From Candidatus Cloacimonadota bacterium (lineage in GTDB: Bacteria; Cloacimonadota; Cloacimonadia; Cloacimonadales; JAJBBL01), in contig JAJBBL010000110.1 of the NCBI GenBank assembly GCA_020532365.1, positions 1 to 10,641 on the forward strand: a stretch of DNA of 10,641 nucleotides, read 5' to 3'. This document shows positions 1 to 7,389 of this stretch, in pieces (position 1 is the stretch's first letter; every line of letters begins with the position of its first letter). A model generated the notes under the pieces. That model had not been told where the DNA came from. It searched no databases and saw only the letters and a program-made list of their open reading frames with translations. Position numbers and translations under genes: made by a program.

Positions 1-782
1 GTTTCTTCACGCCTGTCCTCTCCGCTGTAATTCCAGTACCAATATTCTCTCGAATAATCGTGCATAGATAATAAAGCGAGTTTACCGGATAAAGTCATAT
101 TTATTTGAGTTAAATTCAACCAGTATCCTGTATTATCTCCATAATATTCGATTGAATTAGCTGGAATAGTGTAACTACGAACTGAAGGGCTAAGTTCCTT
201 GTAGTATTCAGAGTAATAATCTTCGTCTACGTCATATTTAAAGGACTCTGCCCAAAATAGTTGTGCCTGGTTATCCTTTGCAAGTGACCAGCTGATAACT
301 CCTGGCTCTTTGGCATTGTACACGTCAGGGAAAGTAATAGATGTTGGAATGTAAACTGTTTTTAAGTTACCTGTGTATGTTTGTGTTGAAGTAGATAACT
401 CATACTTATACTCGCGCCCTTGCTCTAAATCATAAAACGTATACCAATAAGAATCTTCAGGAGATACGCTTACCTCAATAACCTTCTCATTGTTGATCTT
501 TAAGGTTAAATTATTCACCACTGCTTCGGGATTAATCTTATCTACGAAAATATAATACTCAGTATTTCGACACCAATCCTCACCATACTCTTCATCATAT
601 GAATCGGCGATTACCGCTATCGAAAAATCAAACCTATCTGGTGATAACTCATCAAGATCAAATATACTACCACCATTGTTTTTTCCGTTATCATCTTTCT
701 TCTTGTCGCTGTCGCAACCTGTTACAAATAAAATGCTTAGCACTAACAAACCGGCTAACAGAACTACTATACTCTTTTTCAC
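1..782 (-). CDS. Putative surface lipoprotein, 3' end beyond the left edge
   Basis: This reading frame stays open from a GTG start at 782-780 to the left edge (260 codons seen, no stop), so the C-terminus is missing. GAGGAG at 789-794 lies six bases before the GTG and decides the start. The N-terminus is a classic type II signal peptide: Lys2-Lys3, a hydrophobic stretch (about residues 5-20), then the lipobox V-T-G-C with Cys23 as the lipidation site. A charged, glycine/asparagine-rich linker follows (D-S-D-K-K-K-D-D-N-G). The mature part is rich in Tyr, Trp, Glu and Asp with alternating beta-type segments; I recognise no named domain. It should be anchored in a membrane facing outward. It follows the operon terminator, so it is probably a separate transcription unit unrelated to formate metabolism. 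Confident as a lipoprotein gene; function unknown. Confidence 0.85.
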   Translation of the reverse strand, partial: MKKSIVVLLAGLLVLSILFVTGCDSDKKKDDNGKNNGGSIFDLDELSPDRFDFSIAVIADSYDEEYGEDWCRNTEYYIFVDKINPEAVVNNLTLKINNEKVIEVSVSPEDSYWYTFYDLEQGREYKYELSTSTQTYTGNLKTVYIPTSITFPDVYNAKEPGVISWSLAKDNQAQLFWAESFKYDVDEDYYSEYYKELSPSVRSYTIPANSIEYYGDNTGYWLNLTQINMTLSGKLALLSMHDYSREYWYWNYSGEDRREE

Positions 783-806
783 AGCTTTCTCCTCTTTTGT
801 TTTACT

Positions 807-844
807 AAAAAGTAACGGCCACCAATCAATTGGCGGCCGCTACT
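807..844 (-). terminator. Intrinsic terminator of the formate dehydrogenase operon
   Basis: Positions 811-825 and 830-844 form a 15-bp inverted repeat around a 4-nt loop (826-829). Two mismatches in the DNA repeat become G-U pairs in the minus-strand RNA. Reading the minus strand, the GC-rich stem (core GGCCGCC) ends in a run of five U (811-807). The T run lies on the left side only, so the terminator acts on leftward transcripts, that is, those coming from fdhA, whose stop codon is about 30 bases before the stem. Confidence 0.88.
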
Positions 845-874
845 TCTATATGTTTTATCCTTTAACTGGCTAAG

Positions 875-3568
875 TTATACTATTTTCTCTATCTTCGCAG
901 CACAAGCTTTAAATTCAGGTATCTTGGCCACGGGGTCAAGAGCGTTGATGGTCAGACGGTTAGCTGGAGCTTCGTGATAGTGGAACGGTACATAAATTAC
1001 ACCAGCTGGGATTTTCTTCGTTACGAATGCAGCAATTTCTATCTCGCCACGTCTGGTCGAAACTTTGATCATCTCACTGTTTTTAATACCGTGCTTCTCA
1101 GCATCTTCTACCGATACCATTACGGTCGGTCCTGCTATCCTGTCTAATCCTGGTGTCTTCCTCGACATTGTACCTGTGTGATACTGAGCAAGAACTCTAC
1201 CAGTCGTTAATACTAATGGATAATCTTCGTCAGGTAACTCAACCGGCTCTTTGAACTCAATCGGAGTAAAGAGACCTAAGCCACGAGCAAACCTGTCTTT
1301 GTGAAGATAAGGTGTACCTGGGTGTTCAACTGTCGGACATGGCCACTGTAAACCATTGTCTCCCACTCTCTCCCAAGTGATACCAGCGTATGATGGAGTC
1401 ACTTTGTTCATCTCATCTGATATATCCTTAGTGGTTTTATAATCCCAGTCAGATCCCATTGCGTTCGCAATCATCTGAACGATTTCCCAGTCGTCTCTCG
1501 CATCACCAGGAGCTCTGAGAGCTGCGTTTAGTCTCTGGACTCTACGCTCTGTGTTGGTGAAGTGTCCATCCTTCTCAGCATATGATTTAGCAGGAAGAAC
1601 GACATCTGCAAACTCAGCAGTCTCAGTCATAAAGATGTCTTGAACTACCAAGAATTCAACCGCTTTTAACGCCTCTTCAACGTGATGTTGATCCGGGTCA
1701 CTAAGGTATGGGTTTTCACCCATCACATAAAGAGCCCTGAGTCTACCATCAATCATATAATCCATCGATTCTGTGACTGTGACACCAACCTTGTCAGACA
1801 TAGGTCTACCCCAGAACTTCTCGAATTTCTCTTTAGCCGCTGGGTTAGTAACACTCTGATAAGCTGGATATACGTTAGGTAAACCACCCATATCACAAGC
1901 ACCCTGAACGTTACACTGTCCACGAAGTGGGTTAACACCACCACCAGGAATACCAAGGTTACCGCAAAGCATCTGAATGTTAGCAGTTGACTTCACGTTG
2001 TCAGTTCCTGTGGTGTGCTGGGTGATACCCATTGCGTAGAATAAACTTCCTACTTTTGCTTTCGCAAACATTTCTGCGATTTCTCTGATCTTGTCAGCCG
2101 GTATGTTAGAGATCTTTTCTACGTTTTCAGGTGAATATCTCTCTTTCATTACCTCAGCTTTCATCTCTTCGAAACCTTCAGTTCTATTAGCAATATACTC
2201 TTTGTCTTCCCATCCGTTCTCTATGATTACCTGCATTATTGAGTTCAATATAGCAATGTCAGTTCCTGGACGCTGTGCAACATAAATGTCAGCATAATCA
2301 GCTAAACGGATCTTTTTCGGGTCAATAACAATAAGCTTAGATAATCCCTCTCTCACAGCCTGTTTGATTCTTGCAGAAATCACAGGGTGAGCTGCGGTAG
2401 TATCTGATCCGATAACAAGAATAACATCTGCTTTCTTGATATCGTTAATGTCATTTGTCATTGCTCCGCTTCCAAATGAGGCAGCCAGACCGGCCACCGT
2501 AGAGGAGTGGCATAGCCGCGCACAGTGGTCGACATTGTTGGTGCCGATCTCCCTGCGCATAAATTTTTGGAAGGCATAGTTGTCTTCGTTTGTCGTTTTA
2601 GCAGAACAAAAACCAGCTATTGAGTCTGCACCATGCTTAGCTTTAATCTCAGTGAACCTCTTGGCAACAAGCCCAATCGCCTCTTCCCAAGTGGCCTCTT
2701 CAAACTCGCCATCTTTGTTCTTGATTAGTGGGGTGGTCAATCTGCCAGGATCGGATACGAAATCAAAACCGTAACGCCCTTTAACACATAACATACCCCT
2801 GTTAGCTTTAGCCGACTCAACGCCCCTAACTCTAACAATCTTGTTTGTTTTGCGGTCAATGTGAAGCTCTAATTGACATCCTACTCCACAGTAAGGACAT
2901 ACAGTGACAACCTTATCAAGGTTCCACGCTCTACCCTTACCTATAGCATTCTTGTCAATTATTGCGCCAACTGGACAAAGCTGAACACATTCGCCACACT
3001 GAACACAAGTAGACTCTCCAACAAGTTGATTGTCGTCAAAACTAATCTTTGTCTCAAATCCACGCTCTGAAAAGCTTAATACCTCGTTGACAACCATTCG
3101 GTTACAACCTTCAATACATCTTCCACATTGAATACACTTAGACCTATCAATGTAAAGCATCTCGCTCGAATCATCAATATCAATAGTCTTAGGTGCTAAA
3201 TCAAATGAAGGCCTCTCAATGCCAAGATAATACGCAGCATCTTGAAGTTCGCAGCTACCACTCTGTTCACATGCTAAACAATCGTGTATACCTGACGATA
3301 ATAACAGATCCACTATTAAACTTTGATGAGCCTTAACCTCTTCTGTATCGGTACGTACAACCATCCCTTCCCTGGCAGGCAGATTACAGGCGGTGACGTA
3401 ACCGTTCATTCCTTCTACAGAAACAACGCATACTCGACACTTACCCGCCGGACCAATCTTCTCATGATAGCAAAGAGATGGAATGTAAATTCCGTTATCC
3501 CTCGCTACCTGTAAGACAGTTTGGCCAGGCAAAGCTTCGTATGCCTTACCGTTAATGAATATCTTCAT
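875..3568 (-). CDS. fdhA: Formate dehydrogenase alpha subunit, NAD(P)-linked, Cys-type, with NuoG/HydA-like N-terminus
   Basis: This is the catalytic subunit for reversible formate/CO2 interconversion at a Mo/W-bis-pterin site; it is cytoplasmic, with no Tat or Sec signal. The N-terminal NuoG-like arm has [2Fe-2S] ligands C33, C44, C47 and C61; a His/Cys3-type cluster (H95, C97, C100, C106) with its His two residues before the first Cys; and two [4Fe-4S] motifs (C145/148/151/155 and C188/191/194/198). The molybdopterin oxidoreductase part has C224, C227, C231 and C261 for a [4Fe-4S] cluster, K263, and the active-site run H-C-A-R-L-C-H with Cys353 in the Sec/Cys position and H354 beside it. 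The segment L-R-G-Q-C-N-V-Q-G-A-C-D-M-G (548-561) is typical of formate dehydrogenases. A pterin dinucleotide-binding domain ends the protein (about 780-890). At 897 residues it is full length. GGGAGGA at 3572-3578 supports the ATG. It is the last gene of the operon, 77 bases after nuoF. A GC-rich patch surrounds Cys353. A non-formate substrate is unlikely. Confidence 0.95.
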   Translation of the reverse strand: MKIFINGKAYEALPGQTVLQVARDNGIYIPSLCYHEKIGPAGKCRVCVVSVEGMNGYVTACNLPAREGMVVRTDTEEVKAHQSLIVDLLLSSGIHDCLACEQSGSCELQDAAYYLGIERPSFDLAPKTIDIDDSSEMLYIDRSKCIQCGRCIEGCNRMVVNEVLSFSERGFETKISFDDNQLVGESTCVQCGECVQLCPVGAIIDKNAIGKGRAWNLDKVVTVCPYCGVGCQLELHIDRKTNKIVRVRGVESAKANRGMLCVKGRYGFDFVSDPGRLTTPLIKNKDGEFEEATWEEAIGLVAKRFTEIKAKHGADSIAGFCSAKTTNEDNYAFQKFMRREIGTNNVDHCARLCHSSTVAGLAASFGSGAMTNDINDIKKADVILVIGSDTTAAHPVISARIKQAVREGLSKLIVIDPKKIRLADYADIYVAQRPGTDIAILNSIMQVIIENGWEDKEYIANRTEGFEEMKAEVMKERYSPENVEKISNIPADKIREIAEMFAKAKVGSLFYAMGITQHTTGTDNVKSTANIQMLCGNLGIPGGGVNPLRGQCNVQGACDMGGLPNVYPAYQSVTNPAAKEKFEKFWGRPMSDKVGVTVTESMDYMIDGRLRALYVMGENPYLSDPDQHHVEEALKAVEFLVVQDIFMTETAEFADVVLPAKSYAEKDGHFTNTERRVQRLNAALRAPGDARDDWEIVQMIANAMGSDWDYKTTKDISDEMNKVTPSYAGITWERVGDNGLQWPCPTVEHPGTPYLHKDRFARGLGLFTPIEFKEPVELPDEDYPLVLTTGRVLAQYHTGTMSRKTPGLDRIAGPTVMVSVEDAEKHGIKNSEMIKVSTRRGEIEIAAFVTKKIPAGVIYVPFHYHEAPANRLTINALDPVAKIPEFKACAAKIEKIV
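2480..2512 (-). other. SECIS-like stem-loop just after the catalytic Cys codon of fdhA
   Basis: The catalytic Cys353 codon is TGC at 2512-2510. After an 11-nt gap (2509-2499), minus-strand bases 2498-2480 fold as GGUGGCC, loop GGUCU, GGCUGCC: seven pairs, two of them wobble. Bacterial selenocysteine insertion elements, such as that of E. coli fdhF, place a short hairpin with a GGUCU-type loop about 11 nt after UGA. Here the codon is not UGA, so no Sec is inserted. The element may be a relic of a Sec ancestor or a by-product of encoding the conserved V-A-G-L. The hairpin is seen in the sequence; its history is inferred. Confidence 0.4.
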
Positions 3569-3595
3569 AAATCCTCCCAGATATCCCTTTTACTT

Positions 3596-3625
3596 ATTCT
3601 ATTCGTTATTGATAGTAATAATCAA
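3596..3625 (-). promoter_or_regulatory. Possible internal promoter ahead of fdhA
   Basis: In the 77-base gap between nuoF and fdhA, the minus strand reads TTGATT (3625-3620), an 18-base spacer, then TAGAAT (3601-3596). That is 4/6 and 5/6 against sigma-70 consensus boxes. Transcription would begin near 3589, about 20 bases before the fdhA ATG and just ahead of its ribosome binding site. A 6-bp inverted repeat, 3608-3613 with 3621-3626 (ATTGAT/ATCAAT), overlaps the -35 box and could be an operator. The region is AT-rich, so chance matches are possible. Confidence 0.35.
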
Positions 3626-3645
3626 TCTCATAACAACTAATAAGC

Positions 3646-5490
3646 TTAGTCGTCATTAGCCACTTTGTCCTTCACGGCACTTACATCACTATGGATACCT
3701 GGGAAAGTACTAATAGCTTTAACTGGACAAACTTCCATACAGGTTCCGCATTTAACACAATCTATCTGATGAATTGTATATTTTTCCTCTCGGCTACCGC
3801 TAATACATTTAGTCGGACACTTTCTTGCACAGAGAGAACAGCCAATACATTTATCTTTGTCAATTTCGAAGTAGTAGAGATTCTGGCATACTCTGGATGG
3901 ACAGCTCTTATCGCGAATATGTGCTTCATACTCATTACGGAAGTAACGAATTGTACTCAACACAGGGTTCGGAGCTGTTTGACCAAGCCCACAGAGTGAA
4001 AGCTTTTTAATCATATGTCCAAGCTCTTCTAACTTGTCGATATCCGCTTCAGTACCGTTACCTTCGGTAATCTTAGTCAGAATCTGCTGCATTTGCTTCA
4101 GCCCTACACGACAAGGTACGCACTTACCACATGACTCATCAACTGTGAAGTCGAGGAAGAATTTAGCAATGTTAACCATACAGTTTGAGTCGTCCATAAC
4201 GATAACGCCACCAGATCCCATCATTGAGCCTCTCTCTTTTAGTGACTCATAGTCGATCTCAACGTCGAGGTGTTCTTCAGTCAGACATCCACCTGATGGG
4301 CCTCCAAGCTGAACTGCCTTGAATTTCTTACCAGCTGTCATTCCACCGCCGACATCAAATATCATATCTTTAAGGGTAATACCCATTGGCACTTCCACGA
4401 GGCCTGTATTTTTAACGTCACCTGTTAGAGCGAAAACCTTTGTACCTTTACTTGTTTCTGTGCCGAAGCTCGCAAACCAATCGGCGCCTTTACGGATGAT
4501 TGTTGGTAGGTTGGCAAAGGTCTCAACGTTATTAACTACTGAAGGCATTCTCCAGAGTCCGAAGTCACTTGGGAATGGCGGTTTTGGTCTTGGTTCTCCT
4601 CTTTCTCCTTCGATTGAAGCGATAAGCGAGGTCTCTTCACCGCACACGAATGCGCCTGCACCACTTCTTACTTCAACGTCGAACGAGTAGTCTGAACCGA
4701 AGATATTCTTTCCTACCAAGCCCCATTCTTTTGCCTGTTCAATAGCGAGTTTAATTCTCTTTATTGCCAGCGGGTATTCGGCTCTGATATAGAAGAATCC
4801 CATTTCAGCACCGATAGCGTATCCTGCTATCATCATCCCTTCGAGAATACGATGTGGGTCACCTTCAAGGAGCGATCTATCCATAAATGCACCTGGGTCT
4901 CCCTCATCCGCATTACATATAATATATTTTGGGAAGCGACTATTCTTTCTTGCAAATCTCCATTTTGTAGCAGCTGGGAAACCACCACCACCACGTCCTC
5001 TCAGACCTGATTTCTCGATTATATCGATTGTATCTTCTGGAGTTTTCTCAGTTAAAAGTGTTCCTAAGGCTTCGTATCCACCTAAGGCAACGTATTCTTC
5101 TATACTTTCGGGGTCTAAGTAGCCGCAGTTTTCCAGAGCTACTTTAACCTGTTTTTGATAGAAAGGTATCTCTTTTTTAGTTTGAGCTTTTCTTTCAGCA
5201 TCGGCATCTTCCATAAGTCTTTGGACAGGTCTACCTTTCAAGAAGTGTTCTGTCACTATTTCATCGATATCTTCAACGGTAACTTTTTTATAGAAAACAC
5301 CTTCTGGATATACCATGATGACTGGTCCAGCGTCGCAAGGTCCCATACATCCAGTTTCGATAATATTGACTTCACCGAGCATGTTATGTTCGTCGAGCAG
5401 TTCAATCATTCTTTCTTTAAGTTTAGGTGCTCCTGCAGAGATACATCCTGAGCCGAAGCAGATTAGAACGTCAATTCTTGTTAACTTCAT
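3646..5490 (-). CDS. nuoF: NuoF/HydB-type NAD(P)H-binding FMN iron-sulfur subunit
   Basis: This is the diaphorase subunit: it binds NAD(P) and FMN and passes electrons to or from FdhA. Three parts are visible in 614 residues. An N-terminal thioredoxin-like [2Fe-2S] domain has C11, C16, C48 and C52. The NuoF core carries the glycine-rich nucleotide loop G-R-G-G-G-G-F-P (165-172), the FMN region C-N-A-D-E-G-D-P-G (192-200), G-A-G-A-F-V-C-G-E-E-T (277-287) and the N3-type [4Fe-4S] ligands C454, C457, C460 and C500. A C-terminal 2x[4Fe-4S] ferredoxin domain has C548/551/554/558 and C578/581/584/588; the Cys pair C530/C535 sits in the linker. This architecture is that of HydB in bifurcating [FeFe] hydrogenases and differs from plain complex I NuoF, which suggests ferredoxin-linked bifurcation; flavin number and bifurcation cannot be proved by reading. 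GGGAGG at 5497-5502 supports the ATG. Confidence 0.94.
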   Translation of the reverse strand: MKLTRIDVLICFGSGCISAGAPKLKERMIELLDEHNMLGEVNIIETGCMGPCDAGPVIMVYPEGVFYKKVTVEDIDEIVTEHFLKGRPVQRLMEDADAERKAQTKKEIPFYQKQVKVALENCGYLDPESIEEYVALGGYEALGTLLTEKTPEDTIDIIEKSGLRGRGGGGFPAATKWRFARKNSRFPKYIICNADEGDPGAFMDRSLLEGDPHRILEGMMIAGYAIGAEMGFFYIRAEYPLAIKRIKLAIEQAKEWGLVGKNIFGSDYSFDVEVRSGAGAFVCGEETSLIASIEGERGEPRPKPPFPSDFGLWRMPSVVNNVETFANLPTIIRKGADWFASFGTETSKGTKVFALTGDVKNTGLVEVPMGITLKDMIFDVGGGMTAGKKFKAVQLGGPSGGCLTEEHLDVEIDYESLKERGSMMGSGGVIVMDDSNCMVNIAKFFLDFTVDESCGKCVPCRVGLKQMQQILTKITEGNGTEADIDKLEELGHMIKKLSLCGLGQTAPNPVLSTIRYFRNEYEAHIRDKSCPSRVCQNLYYFEIDKDKCIGCSLCARKCPTKCISGSREEKYTIHQIDCVKCGTCMEVCPVKAISTFPGIHSDVSAVKDKVANDD

Positions 5491-5549
5491 CTATTACCTC
5501 CCTTATTAGTTGAGAGGGCAGCGGATATTACATCCTTCTGTCTGTACAT
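5487..5549 (-). CDS. Candidate 20-residue coupled small ORF between the ATPase gene and nuoF
   Basis: The ATG (5549-5547) overlaps the TAA stop of the upstream ATPase gene as TAATG. Its stop TGA (5489-5487) overlaps the nuoF start as ATGA. A perfect GGAGGAG (5555-5561) lies five bases before the ATG, inside the end of the ATPase gene, and would otherwise have no gene to serve. The product begins M-Y-R-Q-K-D-V-I and ends K-G-G-N-R; I recognise no family. The nuoF ribosome binding site lies inside this ORF, so translating it could couple nuoF expression to that of the ATPase. It could be a leader or bridging ORF whose peptide has no role, or a chance frame. Confidence 0.4.
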   Translation of the reverse strand: MYRQKDVISAALSTNKGGNR

Positions 5550-6121
5550 TAGATCTCCTCCATATATATATTATTAATTCCATTCGTTAAGAAACCACTA
5601 ATGAAGCTTGTAACTTCTGGGTAGTTCATGGGAACATCTCCAAGTTCTTTACGTACTTCTTTAGTGTTGAAGTCAAAGACTTCCATCTTCCCTTCATTAT
5701 TAATTCGCTCGTAATTGAGGGCGAAGTCCGTTTCCGGGTGCCCGAGGATACTGGTCAAGACAGTATCTGCTATATTTCCGAGCGGCATCCGATCGATATG
5801 ATCAAATTGAAACTGAGCTATAATTTCGGTCCCTTCGTTCTGTTTGCTCGTTATTTTAAACGAGCCGTTACACTGTTCAGCGTTTTGTTTAAAGAGTGGA
5901 ATACCGAGGCCGACTTTTTTCTTACGTTCTGCCTTAGTGGTATAGAACGGGTTTTGCGAGCTGTTAATTGTGTCTTCATCCATTCCTTTTCCATCATCTT
6001 TAACTCTAATATCCAACAGGTTTTTCACTTCATCAATTAAAATTCCAATCTCGACCAATTCGGCATCGGCTCTGACAGAATTTTCAATTATATCGAGTAA
6101 ATGAAGGGAAATGTCCTGCAT
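5549..6121 (-). CDS. GHKL-type ATPase of the NuoE/NuoF cluster (histidine-kinase-like ATP-binding protein)
   Basis: The first 100 or so of 190 residues are a GHKL (HATPase_c) domain: N-box E13-N14 in L-L-D-I-I-E-N-S, G1 box D-D-G-K-G-M (42-47), an ATP-lid-like N-P-F-Y-T-T-K (57-63) and G2 box G-L-G-I-P-L (71-76). No phosphoacceptor His (DHp) domain, membrane segment or sensor domain is present, so it is not a normal sensor kinase. The C-terminal 85 residues match nothing I know. Genes of this type often sit between nuoE- and nuoF-like genes in anaerobes; the role is unproven, with regulation or assembly of the complex most often supposed. It begins 10 bases after nuoE with only a weak ribosome binding site, so translation is probably coupled to nuoE. 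Confidence 0.85.
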   Translation of the reverse strand: MQDISLHLLDIIENSVRADAELVEIGILIDEVKNLLDIRVKDDGKGMDEDTINSSQNPFYTTKAERKKKVGLGIPLFKQNAEQCNGSFKITSKQNEGTEIIAQFQFDHIDRMPLGNIADTVLTSILGHPETDFALNYERINNEGKMEVFDFNTKEVRKELGDVPMNYPEVTSFISGFLTNGINNIYMEEI

Positions 6122-6131
6122 TATTTAAGCT

Positions 6132-6614
6132 CTATACTTCATCTTTCAGGTATTTATCTAAAATCCCTTGGAGTTGTGCTCTTGTTTCGATTCTGCCATA
6201 GGTATCATCTCCTATGACGAAAACGGGTGCCAATGAACAGGCTCCGACACATCTTACAGCGGTAAGAGTAAACTTTTTATCTTCGGTAGTTTCGCCAAGC
6301 TCGACACCTAAGATTTCTGTTAGCATTTGAATGATTCTTGGAGCACCTTTCACGTAGCAAGCTGTTCCTGTACATACGTTGATAACATATTTGCCACGAG
6401 GTTTCATAGTAAAGGCGTTATAGAATGTGACAACGCCATAGACTTTGTTTACCGGCATATTCAATTCTTCGGCGACAAATTCTTGGACTTCTGGGGGTAA
6501 GTACCCAAAGATATCTTGGGCTTTGTGTAAGATTTCGATTAATGGGTTTCTGAGAGACTTCTTCTCATTGATGACTTCTCTTAGTTCTTGATAGAGTACA
6601 CTATCCTTCTGCAT
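6132..6614 (-). CDS. nuoE: NuoE/HydC-type [2Fe-2S] subunit
   Basis: This is the small thioredoxin-fold subunit that pairs with NuoF next to the flavin. It is 160 residues long, usual for the family. After a helical N-terminal part (including the typical I-F-G-Y-L-P-P-E, 35-42, and V-Y-G-V-V-T-F-Y, 58-65), the [2Fe-2S] ligands are C81 and C86 (C-T-G-T-A-C) and C122 and C126 (C-V-G-A-C). All four are present. GGAGGAG at 6617-6623 supports the ATG. It lies 12 bases after the PHP gene and 10 before the ATPase gene. Although named after complex I, the soluble neighbours (no membrane subunits in the window) place it in a formate dehydrogenase/hydrogenase-type complex. Confidence 0.94.
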   Translation of the reverse strand: MQKDSVLYQELREVINEKKSLRNPLIEILHKAQDIFGYLPPEVQEFVAEELNMPVNKVYGVVTFYNAFTMKPRGKYVINVCTGTACYVKGAPRIIQMLTEILGVELGETTEDKKFTLTAVRCVGACSLAPVFVIGDDTYGRIETRAQLQGILDKYLKDEV

Positions 6615-6626
6615 TACTCCTCCGGT

Positions 6627-7373
6627 TTATTTTTTCTTTATGTCATAATTTATTAGGCTTTTTTTTTGGCAAGCTAATCTAATATCTTTAAGTGTTGGCG
6701 CCTCCAAAAAATAGTCGGTAAAGCCTGTACCGAGCTCTTCCAAGTAGTGTGCATCTGAACTTCTGTTAAAGCTAAATCCTTTTAGATATGGGTATTTAGA
6801 CAAAAACTTGTCACAATCACACTGTGCAGTTATGCCGAGCGTAGGAAATTTTAAGTTAGAAGGAATAAAACCCAATTGGCCGATGATGCTATAAGTTTCG
6901 GCATCGATATGTGCAGGATAAAAAAGACAATCATACTCTTCAAGTTTTGCCACCACTTCGTCCAACGTCCAGACTGAGGAGTTGATCAAAGCTTTAGGCT
7001 CGAATCTAATAATATTCTCTTCATTATCGATCACTACTTGATCGCCAAAGAAGTCGGGATTATTTTTTATAGGTAGCAGAGATTCATACAGTTCGACATC
7101 GAATTCTTTAGCTTTCAATTTTGAATCGAAGATAGCGATGATATGAATTTCTTCACTTGTTTGAATTTCCACTCCCCAGAAGCAGGTAATCCCGTGTTTT
7201 TCTGCTTCATTTTGGTATACTTCACAGTTTGCCATTGAATTATGGTCAGTGATCGCAATAATTTCCAGCCCCACCTCTTTAGCTCTTTTAATAAGATTTT
7301 TGGGCGACATTTCTAAGCCACCACACGGCGAGAGGACTGTATGTATGTGTAGATCCGTTTTATACCAGCGCAA
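6627..7373 (-). CDS. PHP-domain metal-dependent hydrolase
   Basis: This 248-residue protein keeps the PHP (polymerase and histidinol phosphatase) metal site: D7-L-H9-I-H11-T, I-T-D43-H44-N-S, G-V-E69, H77, P-A-H155-I-D and S-D207-A-H209. It should be a cytosolic phosphoesterase with a two- or three-metal centre, but the substrate is unknown. The start is TTG (7373-7371): an in-frame TAA lies just upstream and no ATG or GTG precedes the first metal motif, so TTG is effectively forced. It sits 16 bases after a DRTGG-type gene and 12 before nuoE. PHP proteins of this type recur next to HydABC-like clusters, where a role in cofactor handling or nucleotide-derived signalling may be guessed but is not shown. 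Confidence 0.88.
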   Translation of the reverse strand: MRWYKTDLHIHTVLSPCGGLEMSPKNLIKRAKEVGLEIIAITDHNSMANCEVYQNEAEKHGITCFWGVEIQTSEEIHIIAIFDSKLKAKEFDVELYESLLPIKNNPDFFGDQVVIDNEENIIRFEPKALINSSVWTLDEVVAKLEEYDCLFYPAHIDAETYSIIGQLGFIPSNLKFPTLGITAQCDCDKFLSKYPYLKGFSFNRSSDAHYLEELGTGFTDYFLEAPTLKDIRLACQKKSLINYDIKKK

Positions 7374-7389
7374 ACTCTTTTATCTCACT

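Noticed and set aside
599..873. Two plus-strand ORFs of 65-69 residues opposite the lipoprotein start and terminator
   Set aside because: They lie antisense to a GTG-started gene with a clear signal peptide and ribosome binding site, and one crosses the terminator; no family resemblance.
2510..2512. Active selenocysteine codon in fdhA
   Set aside because: The codon is TGC and the frame is open without recoding; only a relic or mimic of the insertion element is arguable.
3691..3999. Plus-strand ORF of 102 residues opposite the nuoF C-terminus
   Set aside because: Covers the complement of the cysteine-rich ferredoxin domain; no recognisable protein features.
4319..4690. Plus-strand ORF of 123 residues inside nuoF
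   Set aside because: Antisense to the strongly conserved FMN/NAD core of nuoF; its sequence is the complement of those motifs and shows no domain.
3646..6614. Respiratory complex I (nuo) operon
   Set aside because: No membrane subunits, and NuoF carries HydB-type extra domains while the large subunit has formate dehydrogenase signatures.
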